A DNA stretch of 8,611 bases from Lysobacterales bacterium (GCA_013298265.1 JAAFHE010000120.1:1-8611), one strand, 5' to 3'. Positions 1 to 6,788 are shown, counted from the stretch's first letter. Program-made: numbers and translations. The notes: generated by a model not told the origin, from the letters alone.

Positions 1-451
1 GAACCCGGGCATTGCGCAGTATCTCGAACACGGCATGAGTGATGCCGGCGGAGTCGGTCAGGTCGAAGCCACCCGCCTCCATCTGAGTCGCAACATATAC
101 AATGTCACGTATCACGGCGAACAGCAGTTCGTTGACGCCGCGGATAATGCGGCCGTCGACGAAAGCCTGAGCCGGCGCGTGGCTCAGCTCGATCTTGATG
201 CCGCGATCCTGCTGCAGCACCTGGATGTCGAAATCCGGATAACGGTCGAGCAAGGCGCGCGCGTCGTCGGTCTCGACACCCTGAGTCAGTACCGCCAGGG
301 CGCAGCGGCGCAGCAGAGCGCGCACGCCACCGTGTGACGCATCGCGCAAGCGGGTGACTTCATTGCGGGAAAGCACATCCAGGCCGGCGGCCGGGGAAAT
401 GCGGGCCGACACGGTGGTCGGGCGGTTCTGGGTCTTACTGTCTGGGCTCAT
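1..451 (-). CDS. ppnN: Pyrimidine/purine nucleotide 5'-monophosphate nucleosidase PpnN (YgdH), N-terminal part, cut by window edge
   Basis: Reading the minus strand from the ATG at 451 gives 150 open codons that run off the left edge. The translation follows my memory of E. coli YgdH/PpnN closely: an early ISPxxGLDVLSRNEV segment, then FDIQVLQQDRGIKIEL, AFVDGRIIRG, LLFAVIRDI, and near the edge FEILRNAR. These lie in the N-terminal DUF4478-type domain. The LOG-type catalytic domain and the C-terminal domain would be outside the window. PpnN cleaves nucleoside 5'-monophosphates to free base and ribose 5-phosphate in the cytoplasm, and the E. coli enzyme is controlled by (p)ppGpp. The start is chosen because GGAAG lies about five bases upstream and homology begins soon after it. 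The N-terminus is slightly longer than in E. coli. The gene is preceded by a long GC-rich gap with hairpins and a candidate promoter, so it is probably transcribed on its own. Confidence 0.9.
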   Translation of the reverse strand, partial: MSPDSKTQNRPTTVSARISPAAGLDVLSRNEVTRLRDASHGGVRALLRRCALAVLTQGVETDDARALLDRYPDFDIQVLQQDRGIKIELSHAPAQAFVDGRIIRGVNELLFAVIRDIVYVATQMEAGGFDLTDSAGITHAVFEILRNARV

Positions 452-470
452 GGACTTCCATCGTGTACGG

Positions 471-498
471 GCGGCCGCCACGCCTTCGCGGCGGCCGC
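471..498 (-). repeat. Very GC-rich stem-loop next to the ppnN ribosome binding site
   Basis: Positions 471-479 and 490-498 are perfect 9-bp inverted arms made only of G and C, around a 10-base loop. Each arm contains the octamer GCGGCCGC. On the ppnN transcript the stem ends about 20 nt before the start codon, close enough to influence ribosome access. There is no U-run after it, so it is not an intrinsic terminator. Confidence 0.55.
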
Positions 499-521
499 GG
501 GGATCAGCAGCGAGCCCGCCG

Positions 522-544
522 CCGGCAGATCGGAGCCCTGCCGG
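522..544 (-). repeat. Short stem-loop in the ppnN leader
   Basis: CCGGCAG at 522-528 and CTGCCGG at 538-544 are perfect 7-bp inverted arms around a 9-base loop. It is the middle one of three inverted repeats between the candidate promoter and ppnN. Short GC arms are expected by chance in DNA of this composition, so a function is not shown. Confidence 0.4.
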
Positions 545-572
545 GCGTTGGCTTCTGAAAGATTGCGGAACG

Positions 573-624
573 CCGTGTCCCGCGCCCCGGGGGGCTCTCT
601 ATGCGTCTCCCCAGCATTCCGCAA
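573..624 (-). repeat. Inverted repeat with long loop in the ppnN leader
   Basis: TTGCGGAA at 573-580 is the exact reverse complement of TTCCGCAA at 617-624. After single mismatches, two further base pairs can form on each side of the arms. The 36-base interior is very rich in C and G and includes CCCCGGGGGG. It could be the closing stem of a multi-branched RNA, or a small dispersed repeat such as a REP- or MITE-like unit. A single copy cannot tell these apart. Confidence 0.45.
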
Positions 625-747
625 GCTGAACCGCGCGTCAACTGCGCCCGGCCCGGCCTCCTTCTCAGCCTCATCCTTCGCGGGCGGGAACTCCGAAAAC
701 AAAGCACCGCGCAAATGAATTGCCGAAAATATCTTTAGTTACAAAAA

Positions 748-776
748 ATTAAATACACATTGTATGAAAAGGTCGA
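748..776 (-). promoter_or_regulatory. Candidate sigma-70-type promoter for ppnN
   Basis: In the only strongly AT-rich block of this gap, the minus strand carries TCGACC (776-771) and TTTAAT (753-748) separated by exactly 17 bases. These match 4 of 6 bases of the -35 consensus and 5 of 6 of the -10 consensus. Transcription would start near 741 and leave a leader of about 290 nt before ppnN. An AT-rich block offers several alternative -10-like hexamers, such as TACAAT a few bases upstream, so the exact element is uncertain. Confidence 0.4.
753..765. promoter_or_regulatory. Small palindrome between the promoter elements (possible operator)
   Basis: ATACA at 753-757 and TGTAT at 761-765 form a perfect 5-bp inverted repeat with a 3-base centre. 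It lies almost entirely in the spacer of the candidate ppnN promoter, a place where a repressor would block RNA polymerase. The arms are short and AT-rich, so chance occurrence is quite possible. I recognise no specific regulator consensus. Confidence 0.25.
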
Positions 777-818
777 AATAGTGCCACGTTCGCCGAGCCC
801 CTGGCTGGCGACTCCCGC

Positions 819-857
819 AAAAAAAACCTCCGGCATCGCTGCCGGAGGTTTTTATTT
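819..857 (-). terminator. Strong bidirectional Rho-independent terminator after the TonB-dependent receptor gene
   Basis: CCTCCGGC at 827-834 and GCCGGAGG at 841-848 form a perfect 8-bp GC-rich stem with a 6-base loop, lengthened by A-T pairs on both sides. On the minus strand the stem is followed by eight U residues (complement of 819-826). It begins about 50 bases after the receptor stop codon. On the plus strand the run TTTTTATTT (849-857) follows the stem, so it can also stop transcription coming from the left. It insulates ppnN from the receptor gene. Confidence 0.93.
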
Positions 858-896
858 GCGCAGCGCCGATACAGCGACGCGGCATTGAAGCATCAC

Positions 897-3800
897 TTAG
901 AACGAGTAACGCAGACCAACCTGGACCGCCCAGCGCGATTCGCCGATGTTGTCCTTGGTCACGAAGCTCTGCGCCGCGCGCGGGTAGCGGTAGATGTACT
1001 TGCCGGTTGCCGGATCGACGCCGCCGAACTCCGCGACGCCAAGACGCTGGCCGCCGTTACCGTTGAACGGTGCTTCCTCGATGTGGCCCCACTTCTTGTT
1101 GAGCAGGTTGGTGAAGTTCAGGATGTCGATCCAGAGTTCACCCTTGTTGCCCTTGAAGAAGCCCGGCACTTCCTGCGAGAAGCGCAGGTCGACCTGGTTG
1201 ATCCACTTGCTGCGCGCGCTGTTGCGGCTGACGACCTGACCGCGATGGCTGTTGAGGAACTCGTTGCTCTGCACGTAGTTCCAGAACGCCGTTGCCTGAG
1301 CCTGGTCGGCGAAGATCACGTCGTTCGCGTCGACCGGCACGTAGAACAGGTCGTTCCCCGCGTTGCCGTCGCCGTTGGCGTCGTTGGAGAAGGTGTAGCT
1401 GTACGGACGGCCCGAACGCGCTTCGTAGAAGCCCGAGACGGTGGTGTTGTAGTCACCGAAGAATGCGTGACGCCAGCTCAGTACCGTGCTGAAACGCTGC
1501 TGGATTTCCGATGCGGCCGTCGCGGCCACGTCTTCATTGGCGTTGTACACCGCCAGCGAGTTCCAGTTCGACAGTGCGACCGACGAGGATCCGACGTTGG
1601 TTTCGGTCGAATTGCCGTAGGAGTAGCCGATCTTGCCGGCCCAGCCGTTGGAGAACGGCTTTTCCAGCGACAGGGTCAGATTGCTGGCCTTGCCATCATG
1701 CGTATTGCGCAGCAGCACCACGTCGCCGAACGACTGGTTGCGGCGGGAGCGAGCCGTCGTTCCTGCATTGATGTTGCCCCAGAACGCGTCGCGGCCATCC
1801 GGCAGCTTGCCGGTGGACGAGCCGAGGTTCAGGTAGTTGAACTGCACGCCGTCACGCACGTCGAGGTACAGGTACTCGGCGGACGCGACCAGGCCCATCC
1901 ACGGCAGTTCGTGATCCAGCGCGAGCGAACTCTTCCACACCGACGGCGCGTGGAAGTTCGGCGTCATCAGCGAGATCGTCTGCAGTACCGGCGAACCGGC
2001 CGGACGCGGCTGGTTGAACGGATCGGCCGAGAAATCGGTGCCGGTATTGGCGCGGAAGGTCGAGAACAGCAGGCCGTTGTTGCTGTAGGAGTTCGACAGC
2101 CATACGCCCGGGCTGCCGCCCTGGAACAGGCCGACGCCGCCGCGCAACTGGGTCGGGCGCGAGGTATCGAAGGTGTAGTTGAAGCTCGTGCGCGGCTGCC
2201 AAACTTCCAGGCCGTTGACCGTGGAATTGTTGGGGTAATTGAAGGTCGGCTCGACGCGCGCGTTGAACAACGGGAAGTCGTCGGTCACGAAGCGGTCAAG
2301 ACGCACACCGAACTGCCAGGACAGGTTATTGGTGACCTGCCAGGTGTCCTGCGCGAAAAAGCCCCACTGCTGCAGCGCCCAGTTGGCTGCGGCATTGGCC
2401 GCGTCACCGCCGATCGGCGCGTTGAGCTGATAGCCCACGCCGCCGGGCAGCAAGCCGCCGGTGTAGCCGGAGGGCAGTGGCGAATAGCGACCGGTCTGGA
2501 AGTCCGCAATGCTCGCGAATGCGTAATTGCCGTAGAAGTCCTGCAGGAACAGGTTGAACGTATCGTTCTTCTTGTAGTCCAGGCCGAACCTGATGTCGTG
2601 GTCGCCGATGAACCAGTTGCCGGCCCAGAACGCGTTGACGCTCTTCACGTCGAGGGCGTTGGCCTGGCGCGAACGCTCGGAACCGAGGAACACCGTGGTG
2701 TTCGGCGCGCCGTTCAGGCCAGCGACCGCGATGGCCATGGCGGGCAGGTTGGACGTACGCAGCGATTCGTTGGTGTACTTGCTGTAAGACACCGACGCTT
2801 CGGAGGAGAAATTCTCGCTCCAGTCGTTGTACATGTTCAGCGCGTAGTTTTCGAAGTCGTAGGTCTTGTCATACCACCAGGACGACAGCGACACCTGGCC
2901 GCCGGTCAGGCGTTCCAGCACTGGCACCGAGGATTCCGTCTTGTTGTAGCGGAAGCTCGCGCGGTGATAGTCGTTGATGTTCCAGTCGAATTTGGCGAGG
3001 TACTTCTTGTCGGTCAGGTCGCCTGACGGGCTCAGGGAGCCGGCGTCGAAGCCGTAGCGCTCGCGCGCAATACGGCGAATGTCGTCGATCTGCGCCTGGG
3101 TGATGCCGGCTTCGTTGGTTGCGCCCGAACCACGCACGCCGACGTCCGGCGCCACGTTGGTACGCTCGAATTCTTCGTAGTTAATGAAGAAGAACAGCGT
3201 GTCCTTGAGGATCGGCCCACCAAGGGTGAAGCCCTTGTTGGTCTGCTTGCCAAAGCCTGTGAACGCTGTGCCTGCTTCGTTGTCGCCGACCAGGTCAGGA
3301 TCGCGGTAGGTGAAATAGACCGATCCCTTGAATTCATTCGTACCGCTCTTCGTGACGGCGTTGATCGACGCGCCGACCGCGCGCGAATTGGTCACGTCGA
3401 AGTTGGCGGTGGAAATGTTGAATTCTTCAATCGTATCGATCGAGATCGGCTGACTGCCGGTCTGCGACGGCAGGCCGGTCGATTCCAGGCCGAATTCGTC
3501 GTTGGTCGAAACCGCGTCGATCTTGATGTTGTTGTAGCGCGAGTTCTGGCCGACGGCGGAGATTTCGCCGCGTTCCTTGTCAGTCTGCACGATACGCGGA
3601 TCGATGCGGACATAGTCCTGGATGGAACGCGAGATCGACGGGAACGCCTGGATCTGCTGATTGGTTACATTGGTGGACAAGCCCTTGTTGTCGGCCAGAA
3701 AGGTCGGCGACAGGGTGGTTGCTGTGACTTCGACCGCCTCCAGCGTCGCGGCATCCGCGCCGAGGGTCAGGTCGATCGTCGTATCTTCGGCCAGCTTCAG

Positions 3801-4097
3801 GTAGACATCGCCGCGCTCAGCCTTGCTCAGGCCGCTCTTCTCGGCATCAACCAGGAACGGGCCGCCAACACGCAGGCCGCGCGCCACAAAGCGGCCGTCG
3901 GCATCCGTCGTGACCGTCTTTGTCGTGTTGGAGGGAACGTGGACGATTTCCACGGTCGCGCCTGCCACCGGACTACCGGAGCTGTCGGTAATACGGCCCG
4001 ACATACCCGCCGACGTGTTCTGAGCAAAGCCTGGCGAGGAAGCCAGCAGCGATGCGAGCACCAGCGGGAGGACTCTGACACGGAGTCGCTTGTTCAT
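897..4097 (-). CDS. Oar-like TonB-dependent outer-membrane receptor with N-terminal carboxypeptidase-regulatory-like domain
   Basis: The protein has 1066 residues. Residues 1-25 form a signal peptide: basic MNKRLRVRV start, hydrophobic core, likely cleavage after GFA before QN. Residues about 30-113 are a carboxypeptidase-regulatory-like fold (GRITDSSGSPVAGATVEI, then TDADGRFVARGL). A TonB-box-like VEVTA lies near 122-126, a plug domain spans about 130-250 (DPRIVQT, AVGQNSRYNN, SINAVTKSGTNEFKGS), and a long beta-barrel follows, ending in the outer-membrane signature GLRYSF. An Asp/Asn-rich NDANGDGNAGND loop near 905-916 resembles a calcium-binding loop. The order is that of Oar-type receptors, which take energy from TonB/ExbBD; M. 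xanthus Oar is reported to be needed for secretion of the PopC protease. The ligand here cannot be read from sequence. The start is set at the ATG that begins the signal peptide, with AAGGGTG seven bases upstream. No transport partner or sigma/anti-sigma pair lies beside it. Confidence 0.92.
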   Translation of the reverse strand: MNKRLRVRVLPLVLASLLASSPGFAQNTSAGMSGRITDSSGSPVAGATVEIVHVPSNTTKTVTTDADGRFVARGLRVGGPFLVDAEKSGLSKAERGDVYLKLAEDTTIDLTLGADAATLEAVEVTATTLSPTFLADNKGLSTNVTNQQIQAFPSISRSIQDYVRIDPRIVQTDKERGEISAVGQNSRYNNIKIDAVSTNDEFGLESTGLPSQTGSQPISIDTIEEFNISTANFDVTNSRAVGASINAVTKSGTNEFKGSVYFTYRDPDLVGDNEAGTAFTGFGKQTNKGFTLGGPILKDTLFFFINYEEFERTNVAPDVGVRGSGATNEAGITQAQIDDIRRIARERYGFDAGSLSPSGDLTDKKYLAKFDWNINDYHRASFRYNKTESSVPVLERLTGGQVSLSSWWYDKTYDFENYALNMYNDWSENFSSEASVSYSKYTNESLRTSNLPAMAIAVAGLNGAPNTTVFLGSERSRQANALDVKSVNAFWAGNWFIGDHDIRFGLDYKKNDTFNLFLQDFYGNYAFASIADFQTGRYSPLPSGYTGGLLPGGVGYQLNAPIGGDAANAAANWALQQWGFFAQDTWQVTNNLSWQFGVRLDRFVTDDFPLFNARVEPTFNYPNNSTVNGLEVWQPRTSFNYTFDTSRPTQLRGGVGLFQGGSPGVWLSNSYSNNGLLFSTFRANTGTDFSADPFNQPRPAGSPVLQTISLMTPNFHAPSVWKSSLALDHELPWMGLVASAEYLYLDVRDGVQFNYLNLGSSTGKLPDGRDAFWGNINAGTTARSRRNQSFGDVVLLRNTHDGKASNLTLSLEKPFSNGWAGKIGYSYGNSTETNVGSSSVALSNWNSLAVYNANEDVAATAASEIQQRFSTVLSWRHAFFGDYNTTVSGFYEARSGRPYSYTFSNDANGDGNAGNDLFYVPVDANDVIFADQAQATAFWNYVQSNEFLNSHRGQVVSRNSARSKWINQVDLRFSQEVPGFFKGNKGELWIDILNFTNLLNKKWGHIEEAPFNGNGGQRLGVAEFGGVDPATGKYIYRYPRAAQSFVTKDNIGESRWAVQVGLRYSF

Positions 4098-4148
4098 CGT
4101 TTCACCCTTGGGTTGCGTGCAAATTGTTACAGTCGTTGGTCGAACGGA

Positions 4149-4184
4149 AACCGCGCGGCGATGATCCCATCGTCGTGCGCGGTT
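4149..4184. repeat. Long imperfect hairpin upstream of the TonB-dependent receptor gene
   Basis: AACCGCGC at 4149-4156 and GCGCGGTT at 4177-4184 are perfect 8-bp arms. Inside them CGATG (4159-4163) pairs with CATCG (4168-4172) around a 4-base loop, with a small asymmetric bulge between the two stems. It ends about 50 bases before the receptor start codon, in a 244-bp gap (4098-4341). It could be a leader RNA structure or a dyad operator. No U-run follows it on either strand, so it is not an intrinsic terminator. In the rest of the gap I see no convincing promoter hexamer pair. Confidence 0.45.
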
Positions 4185-4341
4185 AGCAGGTGACCTTGAT
4201 TTCAACTTACCTAGGAGCCTGACCCGGCGAATCCGTACGCCGACGACCCCATTAACGGCAGTTTAACAGCAATACATTACAGATTGGCAAAGCCCCCCGC
4301 ACTTATTCGCTTGACGTATCAGACTCACTGAGATACCGCAT

Positions 4342-6057
4342 TCACAGGTATCGCGCGCGCTTAGATCCCTTGAGACGCGTCAGGTCGAGGCGAATCAATC
4401 CATCCACACACCCGCCAAACTGCGGATCGATGCCGAACGCAAGAAAGCGCACGCCGTCGGGTTCGCACAGGTCCACGTACTGGCGATAGAGCGTCGGTAT
4501 CGACTGATCCGACACCGCGAGCTGCTGCTTAAGCATCGACAGCGCCTCCCTCGCGTCCTTACCGTCCAGTGCTGCATCGGCTTCGCGCGCGACCGCTGGC
4601 GAGATCTGAAACGGGTTCTTGGCCTTGGCAAGCTGATCGGAATCCGCAAAGAAGCGGCCATGCGTGTGCACGATGAGTTCGCGTACCGGCAGCGGCAGAC
4701 TGGCCGACAGGCTCACGGGACCGAACAGATAGCGGATCTCGGGGCGCTTGCGCAGAAACGCGCCGATGCCCTGCCACAGGTAGTCCAGACTGCGCGATCC
4801 CCAGTAGGCCGGCTGGATGAAGCTGCGGCCGAGTTCCACCGCATCCTGCAGGAAGGTGTCCGCGGCAGGCGCGTAATCGAATAGCGAAGCCGAATACAGG
4901 CCGTCCATGCCGTGTTCGCGCAGAATCGTGCGTGATTCGCCGAGACGGTAGGCGCCGACGACGGCGAGGGCTTCGTCATCCCACAGCACGATATGCCGGT
5001 AATGCGCATCGAAACGATCGAGATCGCGCCGATTGCCGGTACCTTCGCCGACGCGACGAAATGCCAGCTCGCGCAGGCGGCCAATCTCGCGCATGACCGG
5101 GCAGTCGGGCTGCGCATCGAGAAGCAGGATGCGCTTGCCATCGGTCGTTGCGCCGAGCACTTCGGCACGTTCCTTCAAGGCCTTGCGCACGGCCAGCGGC
5201 GATTCCGGGTGCGCGATCGCGGTCGACGTGGTGAACTGGTTCGGTCGGCGCTTCGCTAGCTGGTAGACGTGGCGACGCATGGCCTTGGCCAGTTGCTCGG
5301 GGCTGGCGCCCTCGCGCTCCAGCGCCTGTGGCGGAATCGCCTGGCCGATCGTGAAGCCGATCCGCATCTTTCGGGCGCCGAACATCTCGCGCGCGAGCAG
5401 CAGCGCAGACAGCGGCTTGGCGAGCATGGACACGCCATAGAACAGCGGCGAATTGTGCGCGCCGATGTGCACCGGCAGCACGGGCGCCCGGATCTTGCGC
5501 GCCATACGCAGGAACCCCGGCGACCAGCGCCCGTCCCGCACTCCATTGGGGCGCATGCGTGACACTTCGCCAGACGGAAACACGATCAGCGCCTGGCCGG
5601 CGTCGAGCGCGCGATAGGCCTCGCGCATGCCGCCGGGTGCACTGTCGTCGCCGCCGAAGACGTTGATCGGCAGGAGCAGCGAACGCAGCGGCGTGAGGTG
5701 CATCAGCACGTCGTTGGCCAGGATACGCACGTCGCGCCGCACGCTGCCGACGAGCTGCAACAGGCTGAGCGCATCGAGCGCCCCGAGCGGATGGTTGGCT
5801 ACGATCACGACCGGTCCGTCGACCGGGATGTTTTCGCGATCGGTGTTGGCGACGCTATAGCTCAACTCGAACCGCTCGAGCGCGTGTTCGATGAATTCGA
5901 ACCCAGTATGCCCTTGCAGCGCTGCCAGGGTGGCATTGACCTGCTCCTCGCAGACCACCTTGCGCAGTAGGCTGACCATGGGCTGGGAGAATCGGCGGGC
6001 CGCGCCCTCTGCCAGCCGCGGAAATTTCTCGTACAGGCTGCGTTCGACGCTGATCAC
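4342..6057 (-). CDS. olsF: Two-domain acyltransferase, PlsC-like plus GNAT-like (OlsF-type ornithine lipid synthase, often labelled 'hemolysin')
   Basis: The protein has 571 residues and two domains. The N-terminal half is a glycerolipid acyltransferase fold: VVIVANHPLGALDAL at 83-97 holds the catalytic His89 and Asp95, and VFPSGEVSR at 159-167 is the usual second block. The spacing is H-x5-D rather than the classical H-x4-D; I recall the same HPLGGLD pattern in this subfamily. The C-terminal half from about 320 resembles OlsB/hemolysin-type GNAT acyltransferases (REIGRLRELAFRRVGEG, DLDRFDAHYRHIVLWDDE, VVGAYRLG). This combination is that of OlsF, where the two halves build ornithine lipid: N-acylation of ornithine, then O-acylation. 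I infer the same product. The N-half alone could instead acylate lysophospholipids. The GTG start at 6057 is chosen because GGAG lies seven bases before it; a nearby ATG at 6064 opens a different, spurious frame. It is probably the last gene of the grxD unit. Confidence 0.82.
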   Translation of the reverse strand: MISVERSLYEKFPRLAEGAARRFSQPMVSLLRKVVCEEQVNATLAALQGHTGFEFIEHALERFELSYSVANTDRENIPVDGPVVIVANHPLGALDALSLLQLVGSVRRDVRILANDVLMHLTPLRSLLLPINVFGGDDSAPGGMREAYRALDAGQALIVFPSGEVSRMRPNGVRDGRWSPGFLRMARKIRAPVLPVHIGAHNSPLFYGVSMLAKPLSALLLAREMFGARKMRIGFTIGQAIPPQALEREGASPEQLAKAMRRHVYQLAKRRPNQFTTSTAIAHPESPLAVRKALKERAEVLGATTDGKRILLLDAQPDCPVMREIGRLRELAFRRVGEGTGNRRDLDRFDAHYRHIVLWDDEALAVVGAYRLGESRTILREHGMDGLYSASLFDYAPAADTFLQDAVELGRSFIQPAYWGSRSLDYLWQGIGAFLRKRPEIRYLFGPVSLSASLPLPVRELIVHTHGRFFADSDQLAKAKNPFQISPAVAREADAALDGKDAREALSMLKQQLAVSDQSIPTLYRQYVDLCEPDGVRFLAFGIDPQFGGCVDGLIRLDLTRLKGSKRARYL

Positions 6058-6064
6058 GACCCAT

Positions 6065-6068
6065 CTCC
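6065..6068 (-). promoter_or_regulatory. Ribosome binding site that fixes the GTG start of the acyltransferase
   Basis: GGAG on the minus strand lies seven bases upstream of the GTG at 6057. An ATG at 6064 sits between them in another frame and opens only a 69-codon shadow, so the spacing and the long coding frame both favour GTG. Confidence 0.65.
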
Positions 6069-6076
6069 GTCTCGGT

Positions 6077-6091
6077 TCGAGCGATGCTCGA
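6077..6091. repeat. Short perfect hairpin in the 89-bp gap between the MarC-type gene and the acyltransferase gene
   Basis: TCGAGC at 6077-6082 and GCTCGA at 6086-6091 form a 6-bp inverted repeat with a 3-base loop, about nine bases upstream of the acyltransferase ribosome binding site. There is no U-run after it, so it is unlikely to end the operon transcript. It could slow or stabilise message at this junction, or be chance. Confidence 0.3.
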
Positions 6092-6146
6092 CGGCGAATG
6101 TTACAGGCGTTTGAATCGAGCCTCTATTCAGTCTGCACCGATCGCC

Positions 6147-6758
6147 TCAAAGCGGCGTCACATGGAGATACTTGGCAATGCCGTCGAGCAGCATCTGCAC
6201 CGATAGAGCGATGAGAATCATGCCCATGAGCCGTTCGAGCGCGGTCAGCACGCTCTCACCGAGCAAGCGGTACAGGTAAGTGGCCGACCAGAGTATGAGC
6301 GCGGTCGCCAGCCAGGCCGCGAACAGCGCCATCGCCCATTGCGGCAACTTGCCGGGCTGGGTATTGGTCAGCAGCAGCAGCGCCGCCATGGCCGACGGTC
6401 CCGCCACGCCGGGAATCGCCATCGGCACGATAAAGGGCTCACCGCCTTCCGCATGACCGAAGATGCCTCCCTCCTTCGGTGGGAACACCATCTTTACGCC
6501 GATCAGGAACAGGATGATGCCGCCAGCGATGCTGACCGACTCCTGTTTGAGCTGCAGCAGCTTGAGTATGTATTGCCCACCCAGCAGGAAGGCAAACAGC
6601 ACCAGCAGCGCGATCAGCAGTTCGCGCAACAGCACCAGGCGGCGACGCTCGGGCGCGACTCCCTTGAGCAGGCTCAGAAACACCGGAATGTTGCCGAGCG
6701 GATCCATGATCAGGAACAGCAGAATCCCTGCCGACACCGTGCTCATCTGGCTGTCCAT
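6147..6758 (-). CDS. yhgN: MarC-family inner-membrane protein, YhgN type
   Basis: The protein has 203 residues, normal for the family. Hydrophobic stretches near 7-30, 42-60, 74-92, 108-131, 140-162 and 178-194 fit the six membrane spans of MarC proteins. Family signatures are visible: LIMDPLGNIPVF at 16-27, RELLIALLV at 45-53, FIVPMAIPGVAGPSA at 109-123 with its paired prolines, and LERLMGMILIALSVQMLLDGI at the end. The match to remembered E. coli YhgN is better than to MarC itself, especially RELLIALLV, GGIILFLI and ALERLMG. The transport role is unknown; the name comes from the mar locus, and MarC has been reported not to confer multidrug resistance. The ATG at 6758 follows GGGAGGG by five bases, which favours it over the Met at residue 5. 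It begins 30 bp after the dehydrogenase stop, so the two are almost certainly co-transcribed. Confidence 0.9.
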   Translation of the reverse strand: MDSQMSTVSAGILLFLIMDPLGNIPVFLSLLKGVAPERRRLVLLRELLIALLVLFAFLLGGQYILKLLQLKQESVSIAGGIILFLIGVKMVFPPKEGGIFGHAEGGEPFIVPMAIPGVAGPSAMAALLLLTNTQPGKLPQWAMALFAAWLATALILWSATYLYRLLGESVLTALERLMGMILIALSVQMLLDGIAKYLHVTPL

Positions 6759-6788
6759 CGCTACCCTCCCGCGGCGTGGGCGACGCCG

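Larger units (their letters stand above)
452..741 (-). promoter_or_regulatory. Long GC-rich, hairpin-rich probable 5' leader of ppnN
   Basis: This stretch upstream of ppnN holds no gene I can support. If transcription starts from the candidate promoter at 748-776, the leader is about 290 nt. It contains three perfect-arm inverted repeats, at 573-624, 522-544 and 471-498; the last ends just upstream of the ppnN ribosome binding site. A minus-strand reading frame of 88 codons (714-448, TTG start) crosses it and ends in an ATGA overlap with the ppnN start. That frame has no visible Shine-Dalgarno and an Ala/Pro/Arg-rich sequence that I do not recognise, so I do not call it a gene. The stretch could be a regulatory leader or simply GC-rich spacer DNA. 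I matched it to no riboswitch class I know. Confidence 0.4.

Noticed and set aside
35..337. A 100-codon plus-strand frame at the left edge
   Set aside because: It is the reverse shadow of ppnN, whose minus-strand translation matches a known family.
354..629. A 91-codon plus-strand frame overlapping the ppnN start and leader
   Set aside because: The product is low-complexity Pro/Ala/Arg and it overlaps the start of ppnN. No ribosome binding site was seen.
776..790. A sigma-54-like TGGCAC on the minus strand upstream of ppnN
   Set aside because: The -12 half is wrong: the bases at the required spacing do not give TTGC, so the pair does not fit the -24/-12 consensus.
885..3026. A 713-codon open frame on the plus strand, antisense to the TonB-dependent receptor gene
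   Set aside because: Its product is a Val/Arg/Ala-rich string with no recognisable domain, and the opposite strand encodes a full receptor with signal peptide, plug and barrel. Long antisense frames are common in GC-rich coding DNA. No Shine-Dalgarno or promoter supports it.
4098..4205. In-frame N-terminal extension of the TonB-dependent receptor from an ATG at 4205
   Set aside because: It would put 36 residues, rich in charged residues, in front of a clear signal peptide and would translate the hairpin at 4149-4184. The start at 4097 has its own ribosome binding site.
4311..4342. TTGACG on the plus strand as a promoter
   Set aside because: The hexamer at 17-base spacing is TACCGC, a poor -10, and it would drive transcription antisense into the acyltransferase gene with no plus-strand gene to serve.
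4332..4352. GATACC / GGTATC inverted repeat around the acyltransferase stop codon as a terminator
   Set aside because: Only 6 bp with a 9-base loop and no U-run. It is too weak to call an intrinsic terminator.
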